Shown in pieces: positions 6,829 through 16,194 of a stretch of DNA of 29,918 nucleotides. Each line of letters begins with the position of its first letter. Position 1 is the first letter of the stretch. The DNA comes from Promethearchaeota archaeon (GTDB lineage Archaea > Asgardarchaeota > Lokiarchaeia > Sigynarchaeales > SOKP01). The notes under the pieces are model-generated. The model did not search any database, was not told where the DNA came from, and saw only the letters and a program-made list of their open reading frames with translations. The position numbers and the translations under genes were made by a program. Where the stretch lies: assembly GCA_004524425.1 (NCBI GenBank), contig SDNN01000013.1, positions 1 to 29,918 of the forward strand, read 5' to 3'.

Positions 6829-8013
6829 TTATTTTAAGAACTCTTCAAGAGAATTATAAACCGTTTCTAAAGTATCCAAATCAGGCAAAAAGGTTAATCT
6901 AAAATGGTTTTTTCCATATTCTCCAAATCCAGAACCATATACAGTACATATCCCTGTTTTTTTAAGCAAATCAATTACAAATTCTTTATCAGTTTCCCAT
7001 CTCTTAAATTCAGACAATTCGATCCTGGGAAACAAATAAAAAGTACCATCTGCATTGTTACAAGTTAATCCTTCAATTTGCTTTAGCCGTTTATAGGAAA
7101 AATCACGCCTTTCTTTCAATTTTTTCACCATTTCTTCCGTGTGGGGTCCAGGATTTCTTATAGCCTCAATAGCAGCATATTGAGCGATGGAATTTGCACA
7201 TAATCTAGCTCGAGCTAGTTTTTCTATTCCCCCCTTCAATTCTGCCAACTTGTTTTCGGGGTCGTGATAATATATATATCCCATCCTCCACCCCGTGGCA
7301 AGATGAGCTTTTGAAAATCCATTCATTCCAATTATGGGTACATCATTAGTAAGCGAAGCGGGACATATGTATTCTTTTTCAAACGTTATTTGATCGTATA
7401 TTTCATCAGACAAAATGGGTAAATCATGCTCACCTGCAATATCTATGATATCTTTTATTTGCTTTCTGCCATATAAGATGCCTGTTGGATTATTTGGTGA
7501 ACAGATCAATATTGCTTTAGTTTTATCCGTTATTTTTTTTCTCAAATCATCAATGTTAGGTTCCCAATAATTATTTTCTTCAAGTTCATATTCGACTGGA
7601 ACTCCATCAAAAAACCTTGAATAATTAATATAGACGGGATAAGAAGGACCCGGAATGAGAAGCTCATCTTTATTTTCTAACAGTCCAGCAATAACAAAAA
7701 AAATTCCTTCGGTAACTCCTGAAGTTATGAGAATATCATCAGCACTCAGAAGTACATTATTTTTACTTCTTTCGTACAGGGCCACTTCATGTCTTAATTC
7801 TTTTACCCCCAAGCTATCTACGTAAAAATTTTTTCCAGAATAGGTCGCATTTGCTAAAGCATCTGAAATATAATTGGGTGTTTTAAAATCATAAATTACA
7901 GGATCTCCTATGTTTAAGTGATAAATTTTTTTTCCTGTCTTTTTCACTTCATTTGCCACTGCACTGACATCCCTTATTGCATATTCCAATCCCTTTAGTC
8001 TCTTAGTCACCAT
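6829..8013 (-). CDS. PLP-dependent aminotransferase, class I/II (alanine aminotransferase-like)
   Basis: The 394-residue protein has the fold-type I aminotransferase landmarks in order: SPNNPTG at 172-178 (Asn holding the PLP ring oxygen), LSDEIYD at 201-207 (Asp203 at the pyridine nitrogen), and NGFSKAHLATGWRMGY at 231-246 with the Schiff-base Lys235. The C-terminal HFRLTFLP supplies the substrate-carboxylate arginine. Sequence and length fit the archaeal AlaT/AspC-like group acting on alanine, glutamate or branched 2-oxo acids. It converges with leuA; an aminotransferase beside a leucine gene could make the last step of branched-chain synthesis, but they are on different transcripts, so this is speculation. 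Start ATG 8013. Confidence 0.88.
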   Translation of the reverse strand: MVTKRLKGLEYAIRDVSAVANEVKKTGKKIYHLNIGDPVIYDFKTPNYISDALANATYSGKNFYVDSLGVKELRHEVALYERSKNNVLLSADDILITSGVTEGIFFVIAGLLENKDELLIPGPSYPVYINYSRFFDGVPVEYELEENNYWEPNIDDLRKKITDKTKAILICSPNNPTGILYGRKQIKDIIDIAGEHDLPILSDEIYDQITFEKEYICPASLTNDVPIIGMNGFSKAHLATGWRMGYIYYHDPENKLAELKGGIEKLARARLCANSIAQYAAIEAIRNPGPHTEEMVKKLKERRDFSYKRLKQIEGLTCNNADGTFYLFPRIELSEFKRWETDKEFVIDLLKKTGICTVYGSGFGEYGKNHFRLTFLPDLDTLETVYNSLEEFLK

Positions 8014-8162
8014 TGTTAAGCACGGAATGATAGGAGTTTATTTTAAAAGTAAAATCAGTTAATTTTTGTATAAAAATAATATAAAATTAAATAACTTTAT
8101 TAATAGGTTAAAAATAAATTGGTGGATCACCATTAATAATAAAATGAAAGTTTTAGGGGTTT

Positions 8163-11100
8163 TTGACTTACTTGACTATAATTGAGGGAAAAACGGCATA
8201 CCCGTATATTACTGATTTCAAAAAGGAGCCCTTTAGATCATTTGTTGTCCTCCAAAGGAGAGAAATAGGAAAATTTTATTTAAGCTCTTACAATGCGATT
8301 ATAAATATCTGTAAAACTTTTAATGAGAATCTGTTTTCCATTGCTAATTTAAATCTCGAGCATCTATTCTGGTTTCTCTTGTTAAAAAAATACTTAGGTG
8401 AAAATGCTCAAAGAAATAGCAATGAAATTTACGATTTCATCAAACAATGCGAAGTTAGAGATAATGATAAATTAGGTTTTAAACTTCTCCCTAATTCCAA
8501 TCAATTACCTGATGTATGGTCAACTTTTTTTGCTATTGCAACTTTAAAACTTTTAGGTCGTTTAGAAGAATATCTCCTTTCACGAAGCACCGATAATAAT
8601 GCGATATTTATCATTAACTTTATAATGTCCCATAAAAAAGGAAATTCGTTTATTCATTGTTTAAACGAAGATTGTGAAATTGATGATAAAACTTCTCGCG
8701 CTAGAACACTGTATTTTGTATTGGAGATTTTCAATCTTTTAGGTATTGACGTGCGAACCAGGAGAGAAAAAATAATATCAAAAATAAGTGATAAAAAAAG
8801 AGATCCGGAGCTGATTTATAAGTTATTGGCTTTAAAATTCTTGGATTTGGAAACAGAAGTCAGTGAAAAGTCAATCGAATATCTCCTTCAACATCAGAAA
8901 GAAAATGGAGGATTTAGCTTTCAAAAAATTAATGGGAGAATTAATACCACCTTTTGGCTGGTGTATACTCTCAAGAATTATAGTTGGTTAGTGGATTTTA
9001 ATCCAGTCGGAATATATTCTTTTATTAATGCAAGTATTAGAGAAATATTGAATGAAGATATGGGGTTAAATCCCATTAAATTGATGGAATTATCGAAATT
9101 GATAATATTATTGTCGATAATCTTTAAAAAATTCATAAGCGAGATTGAAAGAGTTATTTTTAAACATCTTGAAAAAAATGGTTATGTTGATTTAATTCGA
9201 ATCACCAAGACCTTCGGATTAACTCATGGAATAGAGGAGGTTATCTCCTATATTAATTTAAACTATAAATTTAAATTAAAAATTTTAGACAATAAAATTG
9301 AATTTCACAATTTTATTAGAAATCTAAGTAGTGGAAAGGAAATAATTGCTCAAGAGATACATGAGCAATTAAAGGAAAACAATATAATTTCAATAAAAGA
9401 GATTTATAAGCGATATAAAAATTCATATAATTCCGAACCATTGAGCTTGAAGGAAGATATTATCCCATTAATGGAGGAAATGATCCTAAAAAATTTTTTT
9501 AAGGGAAAAATAGTCAAGAAGAGATTTGGTAAATGGTATTTCTATTTAGATTTTCTCCTAGAGAAGTTGATTGTTTCGGATACTAATATAAATTTAGGAC
9601 AAATATTGGATGAGAAAGAAAAACTCAAAGATATTAGAAATGATATCTACAACATGATTTTAAAATTAAAGAACACTTCATCTCAAATCACTGAAGAAAT
9701 TGAAAGTTATCTGATAATAAATGAGATAGACTATGCAAGAGAAAGATTAAAGTTCGTTTTAAGAAATGCTTTAATGGATGCTGATTTTCTTAATGAAAAT
9801 ATAGAAAACTCATTTAACCTTGATTTGTATTACATGCAACTTCAAAATGTATTAAGCTCAGAAATTTCTCAATGGAATAAGTTATATTCTGTCTTAAGCA
9901 AGAGATTAAATGAGACAGATTCTTATCTCAAGAAAAAAATAGCAGAAAAGGAGCAACTAAGAGATCTACATAACGCATTAGAACAACTGGAAGATAAAAT
10001 ATTCATTTATGCCGATCTTATAAGAAAAAAAATAGACGAATTTAAAAAATATCTAAAAGAATTGAGTAAGAGTGGCTATTCAGAAGATAATTTCAATTCT
10101 ATAATTGAAAGACTATATCAAATAAGGACTAATGTATTCGACTTTGATAAAAAGATTTATGAAATTTCTCAAAAAATCACTTCAAAAGAAGATATCATCA
10201 TAAAAAAGCGCAATAAGATTATAAATAACTGGTTAGGTATTAAATCTGAAATGACCGAGGTTTTTGATTATTATATAGATGGATTCAATTTTTATCAAGA
10301 AAAAATAACCACGATCATTAATTATAAGATTAAAATAAACCAAGAAATAGAGGATATTAATAAAAAAGCCCAAGATAAAATGCAAAATGGCCAATTTCAA
10401 GAAGCCTCGAGTATAATTAAAAAAGAATCTAATGAATTATTAAAAAACACTTCAAAAGAAATTAATCAACTCCAAGACATCGTCAAAGAGCAAGTGAACA
10501 AAAAACAGAGTTTATATTTACTTTATAGATATTTGCAAGAATTTTGTGAAAATGCTGAAGAGGAAATAATCGAAAAAATCGATCTCCAAGTTCAATCATT
10601 AAAAAAGAAAGTTAAAGAAGAACGGAATAGAGCAATTATCGAGAATTTTAACAACTTCGTTGCTGAACATATTTTTGAATTGAAAAAAGAATTAAATGAA
10701 TTGAAAGATAGCTTGGATCAGGCAAGAAATAAACAATTGAAGGACGTGGAAAAAGGATTTAATCGCATAAATAGCAAATTTGAAAAAATTAATGAACACT
10801 ATAAACAGAAACTAGAAGACTGTAAAGAAAAAATTGATAATTTTGATGATTCAAATGTTAGTATAGTAAAATGGAACAATTTTTCTGAATATCTTACCCA
10901 GGAAATAATGATACTAAAGGAGGAGTACATTAATAACATTATTACAGATAAAATCCATGATTACACGCAAGATAAAAAATCAAATCTCGTATCAATAATG
11001 GATTTAAAAAAAGATTTGAACTTGAAATGTAAGGTCTTAATGAAAAGAATCAAGGATTTAATTGATATTTCCAAGCTTAATGCTGAATTAGATGAACGTG

Positions 11101-12581
11101 AAAAGGTCATCCTTGTTTTTACGGAGGAATACTATAAGAATAAAGAATTAAGAAATTTTATTGAAAACAAATTATTGAAGTTAAATCAAGAAGTATTAGG
11201 AAAGTTGTTGGCTCTTTATGACAGTTCTATTAGAAATCGAACCTTGAATGTGAACATGCTAGAACTCCAAAACCGCATAAAGGATTTCAATCAAATGGAA
11301 AATAAAATGATTGAAGAATTCAACAAAAAAGTATTCGAACTGAAAATCAATATTGAAAGTCGTAAAGAATATATTGAGACAAAATCGTATTTTAATGCAA
11401 TGCTTGAGAACAATGGAAAAGCGATTAATAACATATCAACATGCCTTAAGACCTTTATCTACTTACAAAATCATATAGAACAAGAATACAATGATCTTCG
11501 AAGTAATTTGAAAGCAGAATTCAAGCAAATTATTGAAAACATCGAAAAATCGCAGGATAAATCATATTTACAGGTTAAGGAAATCAGTGATAAGAAATGG
11601 GAAAAATTAGAACTTGAATTAAGATCTCTTCAAGAAAAAATTGAGAATTCGCTAGAAATCAGCCTTGAGTCTATTAACGAATCTAATAAGCTTAAAATAG
11701 AACTCATGGAAATTTCAGTTGAGAACAAAAATTTATTTTTAACAGAATTTAACGATAAGAAAGAAAAAGTGGATGAAAAGCTAACTGTTTTAAAGGATGA
11801 AGTGTTGCGTGATCGCTTGATTGAATATATCAATAATAATAAGATTCACATAAGTCAGTTACTTGGTACGCTACAGACCAAGGTCGAAGATGATATAGAA
11901 ATAAAAGAATTTAGACGCGCGTATTATAAAATCCATAAACGATCTAAAAATATTGAGAATCAAATTTCTTCTCTTAATAAAAGAATTAAGAATAAGGTAA
12001 AGAATTTTAAGAAGCAATCCAGTAATTTCAAAATAAAAAACAAATTCATTTTAGAGGATTTCAAATTATTCCTCAATGAATTTGAGGCTGCATTAACCGA
12101 AAAAGTGAAAAGTTTGGAAAGGACTATAGTTAAAGCTTACATAGAAATGGCAATTAAAGCAGTATCAAATCAATTCCTTACAACGAGCTTTTTAAATGAG
12201 GAATTGAAAATTAAAAAACAAAACTTACAAGATCACATCATCTTTCTTATAAGTGAAGGAAGCTTGAAAGGAAAGTATGATCCACGATTAGGGATTTATT
12301 ATGAAAATTCTGAAGTGTTGAGCTCCTTGAATGAAGAAGAATTGGAAGTCATTAAAAAGATGAATTTTAAGCTCTACATGGCATTAACTCGAATGAAAAA
12401 TTTCACGAGTCAATTTGGGAGCATAATAGCCTTCTTTGCTTCAATCATGACCATCACGTATTACCTTTTCGTTTTCAGCGGAGGAAATCCATCAGTTTTT
12501 GCCATGCCCATTGGATTTTTCTTTCTCATCATTGTATATTTCTTATTTAGAAAAAGGGGCAAAGAGAAAGTAAAGTTTTAG
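8163..12581 (+). CDS. Giant coiled-coil protein: N-terminal toroid, winged-helix-like ends, C-terminal membrane hairpin
   Basis: A 1472-residue protein. Residues 1 to about 330 carry helical-hairpin repeats like the alpha/alpha toroid of prenyltransferases (LGFKLLPNSNQLPDVWSTFF; HQKENGGFSFQKINGRINT), without visible catalytic metal ligands. A winged-helix-like segment follows at about 390-470. Residues about 480-1270 are almost unbroken charged heptad coiled coil rich in Lys, Glu and Ile. After this, FLNEELKIKKQNLQDHIIFL and SEGSLKGKYDPRLGIYY look like a second winged helix of PCI type. The end has two membrane helices (IIAFFASIMTITYYLFVF; AMPIGFFFLIIVYFLF) and a basic tail, which suggests cytoplasmic display from the membrane. 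The start is TTG 8163 or TTG 8172; an in-frame TAG at 8154 excludes anything longer. Domain names are by eye; function unknown, a tether or scaffold is conceivable. Confidence 0.8.
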   Translation: MTYLTIIEGKTAYPYITDFKKEPFRSFVVLQRREIGKFYLSSYNAIINICKTFNENLFSIANLNLEHLFWFLLLKKYLGENAQRNSNEIYDFIKQCEVRDNDKLGFKLLPNSNQLPDVWSTFFAIATLKLLGRLEEYLLSRSTDNNAIFIINFIMSHKKGNSFIHCLNEDCEIDDKTSRARTLYFVLEIFNLLGIDVRTRREKIISKISDKKRDPELIYKLLALKFLDLETEVSEKSIEYLLQHQKENGGFSFQKINGRINTTFWLVYTLKNYSWLVDFNPVGIYSFINASIREILNEDMGLNPIKLMELSKLIILLSIIFKKFISEIERVIFKHLEKNGYVDLIRITKTFGLTHGIEEVISYINLNYKFKLKILDNKIEFHNFIRNLSSGKEIIAQEIHEQLKENNIISIKEIYKRYKNSYNSEPLSLKEDIIPLMEEMILKNFFKGKIVKKRFGKWYFYLDFLLEKLIVSDTNINLGQILDEKEKLKDIRNDIYNMILKLKNTSSQITEEIESYLIINEIDYARERLKFVLRNALMDADFLNENIENSFNLDLYYMQLQNVLSSEISQWNKLYSVLSKRLNETDSYLKKKIAEKEQLRDLHNALEQLEDKIFIYADLIRKKIDEFKKYLKELSKSGYSEDNFNSIIERLYQIRTNVFDFDKKIYEISQKITSKEDIIIKKRNKIINNWLGIKSEMTEVFDYYIDGFNFYQEKITTIINYKIKINQEIEDINKKAQDKMQNGQFQEASSIIKKESNELLKNTSKEINQLQDIVKEQVNKKQSLYLLYRYLQEFCENAEEEIIEKIDLQVQSLKKKVKEERNRAIIENFNNFVAEHIFELKKELNELKDSLDQARNKQLKDVEKGFNRINSKFEKINEHYKQKLEDCKEKIDNFDDSNVSIVKWNNFSEYLTQEIMILKEEYINNIITDKIHDYTQDKKSNLVSIMDLKKDLNLKCKVLMKRIKDLIDISKLNAELDEREKVILVFTEEYYKNKELRNFIENKLLKLNQEVLGKLLALYDSSIRNRTLNVNMLELQNRIKDFNQMENKMIEEFNKKVFELKINIESRKEYIETKSYFNAMLENNGKAINNISTCLKTFIYLQNHIEQEYNDLRSNLKAEFKQIIENIEKSQDKSYLQVKEISDKKWEKLELELRSLQEKIENSLEISLESINESNKLKIELMEISVENKNLFLTEFNDKKEKVDEKLTVLKDEVLRDRLIEYINNNKIHISQLLGTLQTKVEDDIEIKEFRRAYYKIHKRSKNIENQISSLNKRIKNKVKNFKKQSSNFKIKNKFILEDFKLFLNEFEAALTEKVKSLERTIVKAYIEMAIKAVSNQFLTTSFLNEELKIKKQNLQDHIIFLISEGSLKGKYDPRLGIYYENSEVLSSLNEEELEVIKKMNFKLYMALTRMKNFTSQFGSIIAFFASIMTITYYLFVFSGGNPSVFAMPIGFFFLIIVYFLFRKRGKEKVKF

Positions 12582-12610
12582 GAAAATAACGTTTTACCAT
12601 GGTTAATGTA

Positions 12611-14758
12611 TCATTCTTCCACTAATTCTATGTAATTCTTATCCTTCTTTAAATAACCAAGATAACATGCTTGATTCAAATATTTATGAAAAACATGATC
12701 CGCAATATCTTCATCATTTGCTAAGGATTTTAGTTTAGAAGAGAGAATTCTATTATTTTTGCAGTAAATTTTAGTGATATTGATTAAAGTCTTGAGTTTC
12801 TTACTGAGGCGCTTCCTTGGATTTTTTTGAGATGAAGTTGTTTTTCCTTTTATTTTAAGGATTTTAGATTTCAATTGCTTTTGATCAATATTCAATAAAT
12901 CATGATAAAAAGTAACTCCACACTCTTTTAGTTTCTGATATTTACTTGATTGGGCAAAGTTATCGATCTCTTCGAGAATCTCTTCAATAGCTTTATTTGC
13001 CAAAAGTTCTTTTTCTTTACTTCGTCTTTCCCTAAAATTTTTAAGAATTTCATAGTCAGAACTAATTTTTTCCGAATTAGATAAATCTATCTTATTTCGC
13101 TTAAAATTATTAGCTGGGATCAAATCCTCGGGATATTGTAAGGCAATATTCATGTTTTTTTCTTTTCGACACGCTGCCTTATAAAAAGGAACATCACTAG
13201 TGGAATTTGTAATTAATATATAACATCTTCCAGTTCTTGCTCTCCCAGTTCTCCCTCGTCTTTGAATCATTCTAATTTCAGAGGGCACGGGCTCATAAAA
13301 TATGATAGCATCGACGTTAGGAATATCTAGACCTTCTTCCGCAACACTTGTCGCGATTAGGATGTTTATATTACCATTTCTGAATTCATCTAAGAGTTCT
13401 ATTTGTTTATCTTGAGAGAAGCCTAAATCATCATGTTTAGAGGCTTGTCCTATAAACTTATTTATTTTAAGATCAGCAAAAGCGAGAGTAAGTTCTTTTT
13501 TTAATAATTCTGCCATCTCTCTATATTGAGTAAAGACGATGAGTTTTCTGTTCTTATATAAATCCTGCTCCTCATCTATAATTTCAATGAGCTTATCTAT
13601 CTTAGGATGAGTTAGATGGGAATATTCTTCATCATCTAACATAGATTTCATGAAATTCCAATGTTTAGAGGTTGAAATTCTTTTAGCTGATTGGTTATCT
13701 TGTGCTGCTTTATATTCTATCCTATTTAAAAATGATTTAAACAGTTCAATATCTTGAGTCTCCAATAACTCCTTCGCATGCAGAATTGATATGCAAGTAG
13801 AACAATATGAGAATATTGAATGGATGTTAAGGTTGTTATTTCTTATTTTCTGAATAAACTTTTGAAAGTAATGAAAAACATCATCATGAGATTCAGTGTC
13901 TTCCAAATAATTATCAGTATATCCATCATATCTTAATGCAAAGCTTAAATCTTCACAAATGTGTAAAAAATCTAATTTCGAGTAATATTTTTTAAACGGA
14001 TTGATTAGCTCTCGATCTATGAAAAAGTTAAGAAATTTCTTAAAAAGATGATTCCAAATCTCGCATATTTCAAGATAATATAGGGGTAATTCTACTGTTT
14101 CCGTGATGGTCTCAATATCATTAATGTGGTTCTTTACATCTTCATCATTATAGGTTTTGAATGCTATATTTTCTATGTAGAGATTATGACATAATTCTTG
14201 TATCTTCTCCTCATCTTTTCCAGGAGATGCCGTAAGAGCTAAAATAAGAGGATCAGAACAAGTTCGTATATATTGCTCTGAAATGTAAGTATAAGAATAA
14301 TTTCCCTTTGCCCTATGAGCTTCGTCGAAAATTATTAATGCCGTACTCTCAAGACCATATCGACCACGCATTAAATCATTCTTGATTACTTGAGGGGTTG
14401 AGATAATTACTTTGGCTTTTTGAAACGCCAATATCCTCTGTTCAGGCTTAACTCTGCCTGTTAATAAGCAAATATCTTCTTGATCTATTTTTAGGAACCT
14501 CTTGCATGATGATTCATGTTGGGATACTAAAGGTCGAGTGGGTGCTAAAATTATCGTTTTCGCTTTTCCGTTATACTTTTTCAGAGAATTAGATATCATT
14601 AAAATAGCGATGATTGTTTTCCCTAAGCCTGTCGGCAAAACCACTAAACTATTTTTATTTTTACACTGCTCGAAAATATCGTGCTGATATTGGCGAAATG
14701 CAATCTTGTTTTTTTTCAGAAATAGATGATTCATGAACTCCGGAGCGTTTTCAATCAT
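12611..14758 (-). CDS. Hef/FANCM-family superfamily 2 helicase lacking the nuclease domain
   Basis: The 715-residue protein has a complete SF2 helicase: Walker A LPTGLGKT (residues 41-48), LAPTRPLV (71-78), DEAH (145-148), TASPG (176-180), and the second RecA domain with motif VI QRRGRTGRARTGR. A long helical insert separates the two RecA domains, as in archaeal Hef, which remodels stalled forks and branched DNA. Hef normally continues with an ERCC4-type nuclease (GDxnERKxxxD) and HhH domains; none is visible after about residue 560. Instead there is a basic linker and a C-terminal winged-helix-like segment (ITKIYCKNNRILSSKL, then QACYLGYLKKDKNYIELVEE). The frame is intact, so the short form looks natural. 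It may pair with a separate nuclease encoded elsewhere. Stops 29 bp from the convergent coiled-coil gene. Confidence 0.85.
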   Translation of the reverse strand: MIENAPEFMNHLFLKKNKIAFRQYQHDIFEQCKNKNSLVVLPTGLGKTIIAILMISNSLKKYNGKAKTIILAPTRPLVSQHESSCKRFLKIDQEDICLLTGRVKPEQRILAFQKAKVIISTPQVIKNDLMRGRYGLESTALIIFDEAHRAKGNYSYTYISEQYIRTCSDPLILALTASPGKDEEKIQELCHNLYIENIAFKTYNDEDVKNHINDIETITETVELPLYYLEICEIWNHLFKKFLNFFIDRELINPFKKYYSKLDFLHICEDLSFALRYDGYTDNYLEDTESHDDVFHYFQKFIQKIRNNNLNIHSIFSYCSTCISILHAKELLETQDIELFKSFLNRIEYKAAQDNQSAKRISTSKHWNFMKSMLDDEEYSHLTHPKIDKLIEIIDEEQDLYKNRKLIVFTQYREMAELLKKELTLAFADLKINKFIGQASKHDDLGFSQDKQIELLDEFRNGNINILIATSVAEEGLDIPNVDAIIFYEPVPSEIRMIQRRGRTGRARTGRCYILITNSTSDVPFYKAACRKEKNMNIALQYPEDLIPANNFKRNKIDLSNSEKISSDYEILKNFRERRSKEKELLANKAIEEILEEIDNFAQSSKYQKLKECGVTFYHDLLNIDQKQLKSKILKIKGKTTSSQKNPRKRLSKKLKTLINITKIYCKNNRILSSKLKSLANDEDIADHVFHKYLNQACYLGYLKKDKNYIELVEE

Positions 14759-14903
14759 CTTAATTAAGTTAATAAAATCTTCAGTTTTAAAAATCCAGAC
14801 AGTGAAAGATTATTGATATTCATATTATGAAATTAACACAAAGTAGTCCACGAAACAAAATAATAAGATTAAAAATGTCTCAAAATAAGATTAGTTCTCT
14901 CTT

Positions 14904-15941
14904 TTAGATTAATCCATGAGCTTCATTCCACTTGTATCTAGCCAGAGCATTATTGGGATCAATGCGAAGAGCCTCTTCATAACATTTTAAGGCTTCTTTT
15001 TTGTCATTCTTGTATTCGTAAATATATCCAAGATTAATCCATAATTTTGGATCATCTTGGTTTGTTTCAATCAATTTTTTATATGACTCAATAATAGGAA
15101 TTTTATCTAATTTGGATTTGACTTTATCCGGAGCAATATCGATTGCCTTTTCATAGAATTTCACAGCACCTTTGTATTTTTTTCGCAAGTAATAAGTATT
15201 TCCTATTTCAACCCATAAATCAGTGTCGTAAGGAGCTAATTCTGTAGCTTTCTCAAGAGATTCAATCGCTTTATCGTATTCTTCAAGATCCTCGTATAGT
15301 TTGCCTATCTTTTCCCAACTATCTACATTATAAGGATCTATGGAAAGTATTTTTTCATGATTTTCAATTTGAAATCTAATCAAATCTTCATTTTTTGTCG
15401 ATTTTTCCTTGTTTGAAATAATTTCGTTTATTTTTCTATAGCATTTTAACGCATTGTCAATCTCTTCTTTTTTAACATGGATATCTCCCAGATTATCCCA
15501 AGCCTCAATTAAATCGGACTGTACTTTTGTAGCTTTCTTAAAAATTTCAAATGCTTTAGAAAGTTTATCCTTATTACGGTAAGCTTCACCTAATTTAAGC
15601 CAAAGATCAGCATCTTCAGAATCAAAATCGATGGCCTTATTGTAACAGTTTATTGCTTTATCATATTCGCCTTTTAAATTATTTATCATCCCAAGATATT
15701 TCCAGACATAGGGAGATTTTTTATCTGAATCAACTGCTTTTTTTTCCAATTCTAATACTTCATCCTTGGAAAGTTGCTTAAAATCATTTAGGGTATGAAC
15801 ATAAGCCAAGGTTATCATTAATCTAGCATTTGCTGGCTCTAAATTTAATGCCATTTTTAAAACGTTAAGAGCTTCCTCATAATTTTTATTATCAAGGTGT
15901 TTTAACGCTATTTGATAATAATTTTCATTTTCTTTCAGCAT
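14904..15941 (-). CDS. Tetratricopeptide repeat protein
   Basis: The 345-residue protein is made of about eight TPR units from end to end, with the usual pattern (for example YVWKYLGMINNLKGEYDKAI, then CYNKAIDFDSEDADLWLKLG, and the last ALKCYEEALRIDPNNALARY). There is no signal peptide, membrane helix or enzyme domain, so it should be a cytoplasmic scaffold that binds other proteins; partners cannot be read from sequence. TTATAAAA at 15981-15988 (minus strand TTTTATAA) is a good TATA box and predicts a 5' leader of only about 17 bases. It therefore appears to be transcribed separately from the MBL gene upstream. Confidence 0.85.
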   Translation of the reverse strand: MLKENENYYQIALKHLDNKNYEEALNVLKMALNLEPANARLMITLAYVHTLNDFKQLSKDEVLELEKKAVDSDKKSPYVWKYLGMINNLKGEYDKAINCYNKAIDFDSEDADLWLKLGEAYRNKDKLSKAFEIFKKATKVQSDLIEAWDNLGDIHVKKEEIDNALKCYRKINEIISNKEKSTKNEDLIRFQIENHEKILSIDPYNVDSWEKIGKLYEDLEEYDKAIESLEKATELAPYDTDLWVEIGNTYYLRKKYKGAVKFYEKAIDIAPDKVKSKLDKIPIIESYKKLIETNQDDPKLWINLGYIYEYKNDKKEALKCYEEALRIDPNNALARYKWNEAHGLI

Positions 15942-15980
15942 GATCTCATTCGAAAATCCGTCGCATTTTCTTCGCTATAT

Positions 15981-15988
15981 TTATAAAA
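15981..15988 (-). promoter_or_regulatory. TATA box of the TPR gene
   Basis: On the minus strand this reads TTTTATAA, centred about 43 bp upstream of the ATG at 15941. With the normal archaeal spacing, transcription would start near 15958. Confidence 0.45.
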
Positions 15989-16019
15989 GAAACATTTGTT
16001 AATAAAGATTAAAATTTTG

Positions 16020-16088
16020 AAAAAAAAAAGTGCCATTGTAGTGCTAATATCAGTAAAAAATCCTGGAAAGTTAAGCGCTACGCTGGCA
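16020..16088 (-). terminator. Long hairpin followed by T10; terminator or small RNA
   Basis: TGCCATTGTAGTGCT (16031-16045) pairs with AGCGCTACGCTGGCA (16074-16088) over 15 positions with one mismatch and two G-T pairs; the loop is 28 nt. Read on the minus strand the hairpin is followed by one C and T10 (complement of 16020-16029), an intrinsic-terminator layout downstream of the MBL gene ending at 16195. A second small hairpin (AACCAC/GTGGGTT, 16088-16107) adjoins. A TATA-like CTATAAAAATAA on the minus strand (about 16152-16163) could instead start a small RNA of roughly 110 nt here. The island is richer in G and C than the DNA around it. Confidence 0.45.
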
Positions 16089-16194
16089 ACCACAATCAAG
16101 TGGGTTTATCAATAATAATGCATCCATTTTACAAAGAAATTTTAAAAAATTTATTTTTATAGATTAATTTTAGTAAGAGGGTTTACCAAAAGAA

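Noticed and set aside
16061..16090. Resemblance to the GGAAGTTAAGC segment of 5S rRNA
   Set aside because: Only about 12 bases fit; the 120-nt 5S fold, with its closing helix I, cannot be made here. The segment is the loop and arm of the hairpin.
16031..16094. H/ACA guide RNA on the plus strand (hairpin, 3 nt, then ACA at 16092)
   Set aside because: The ACA spacing fits, but the stem is almost fully paired, without a pseudouridylation pocket or K-turn, so the class is not supported.
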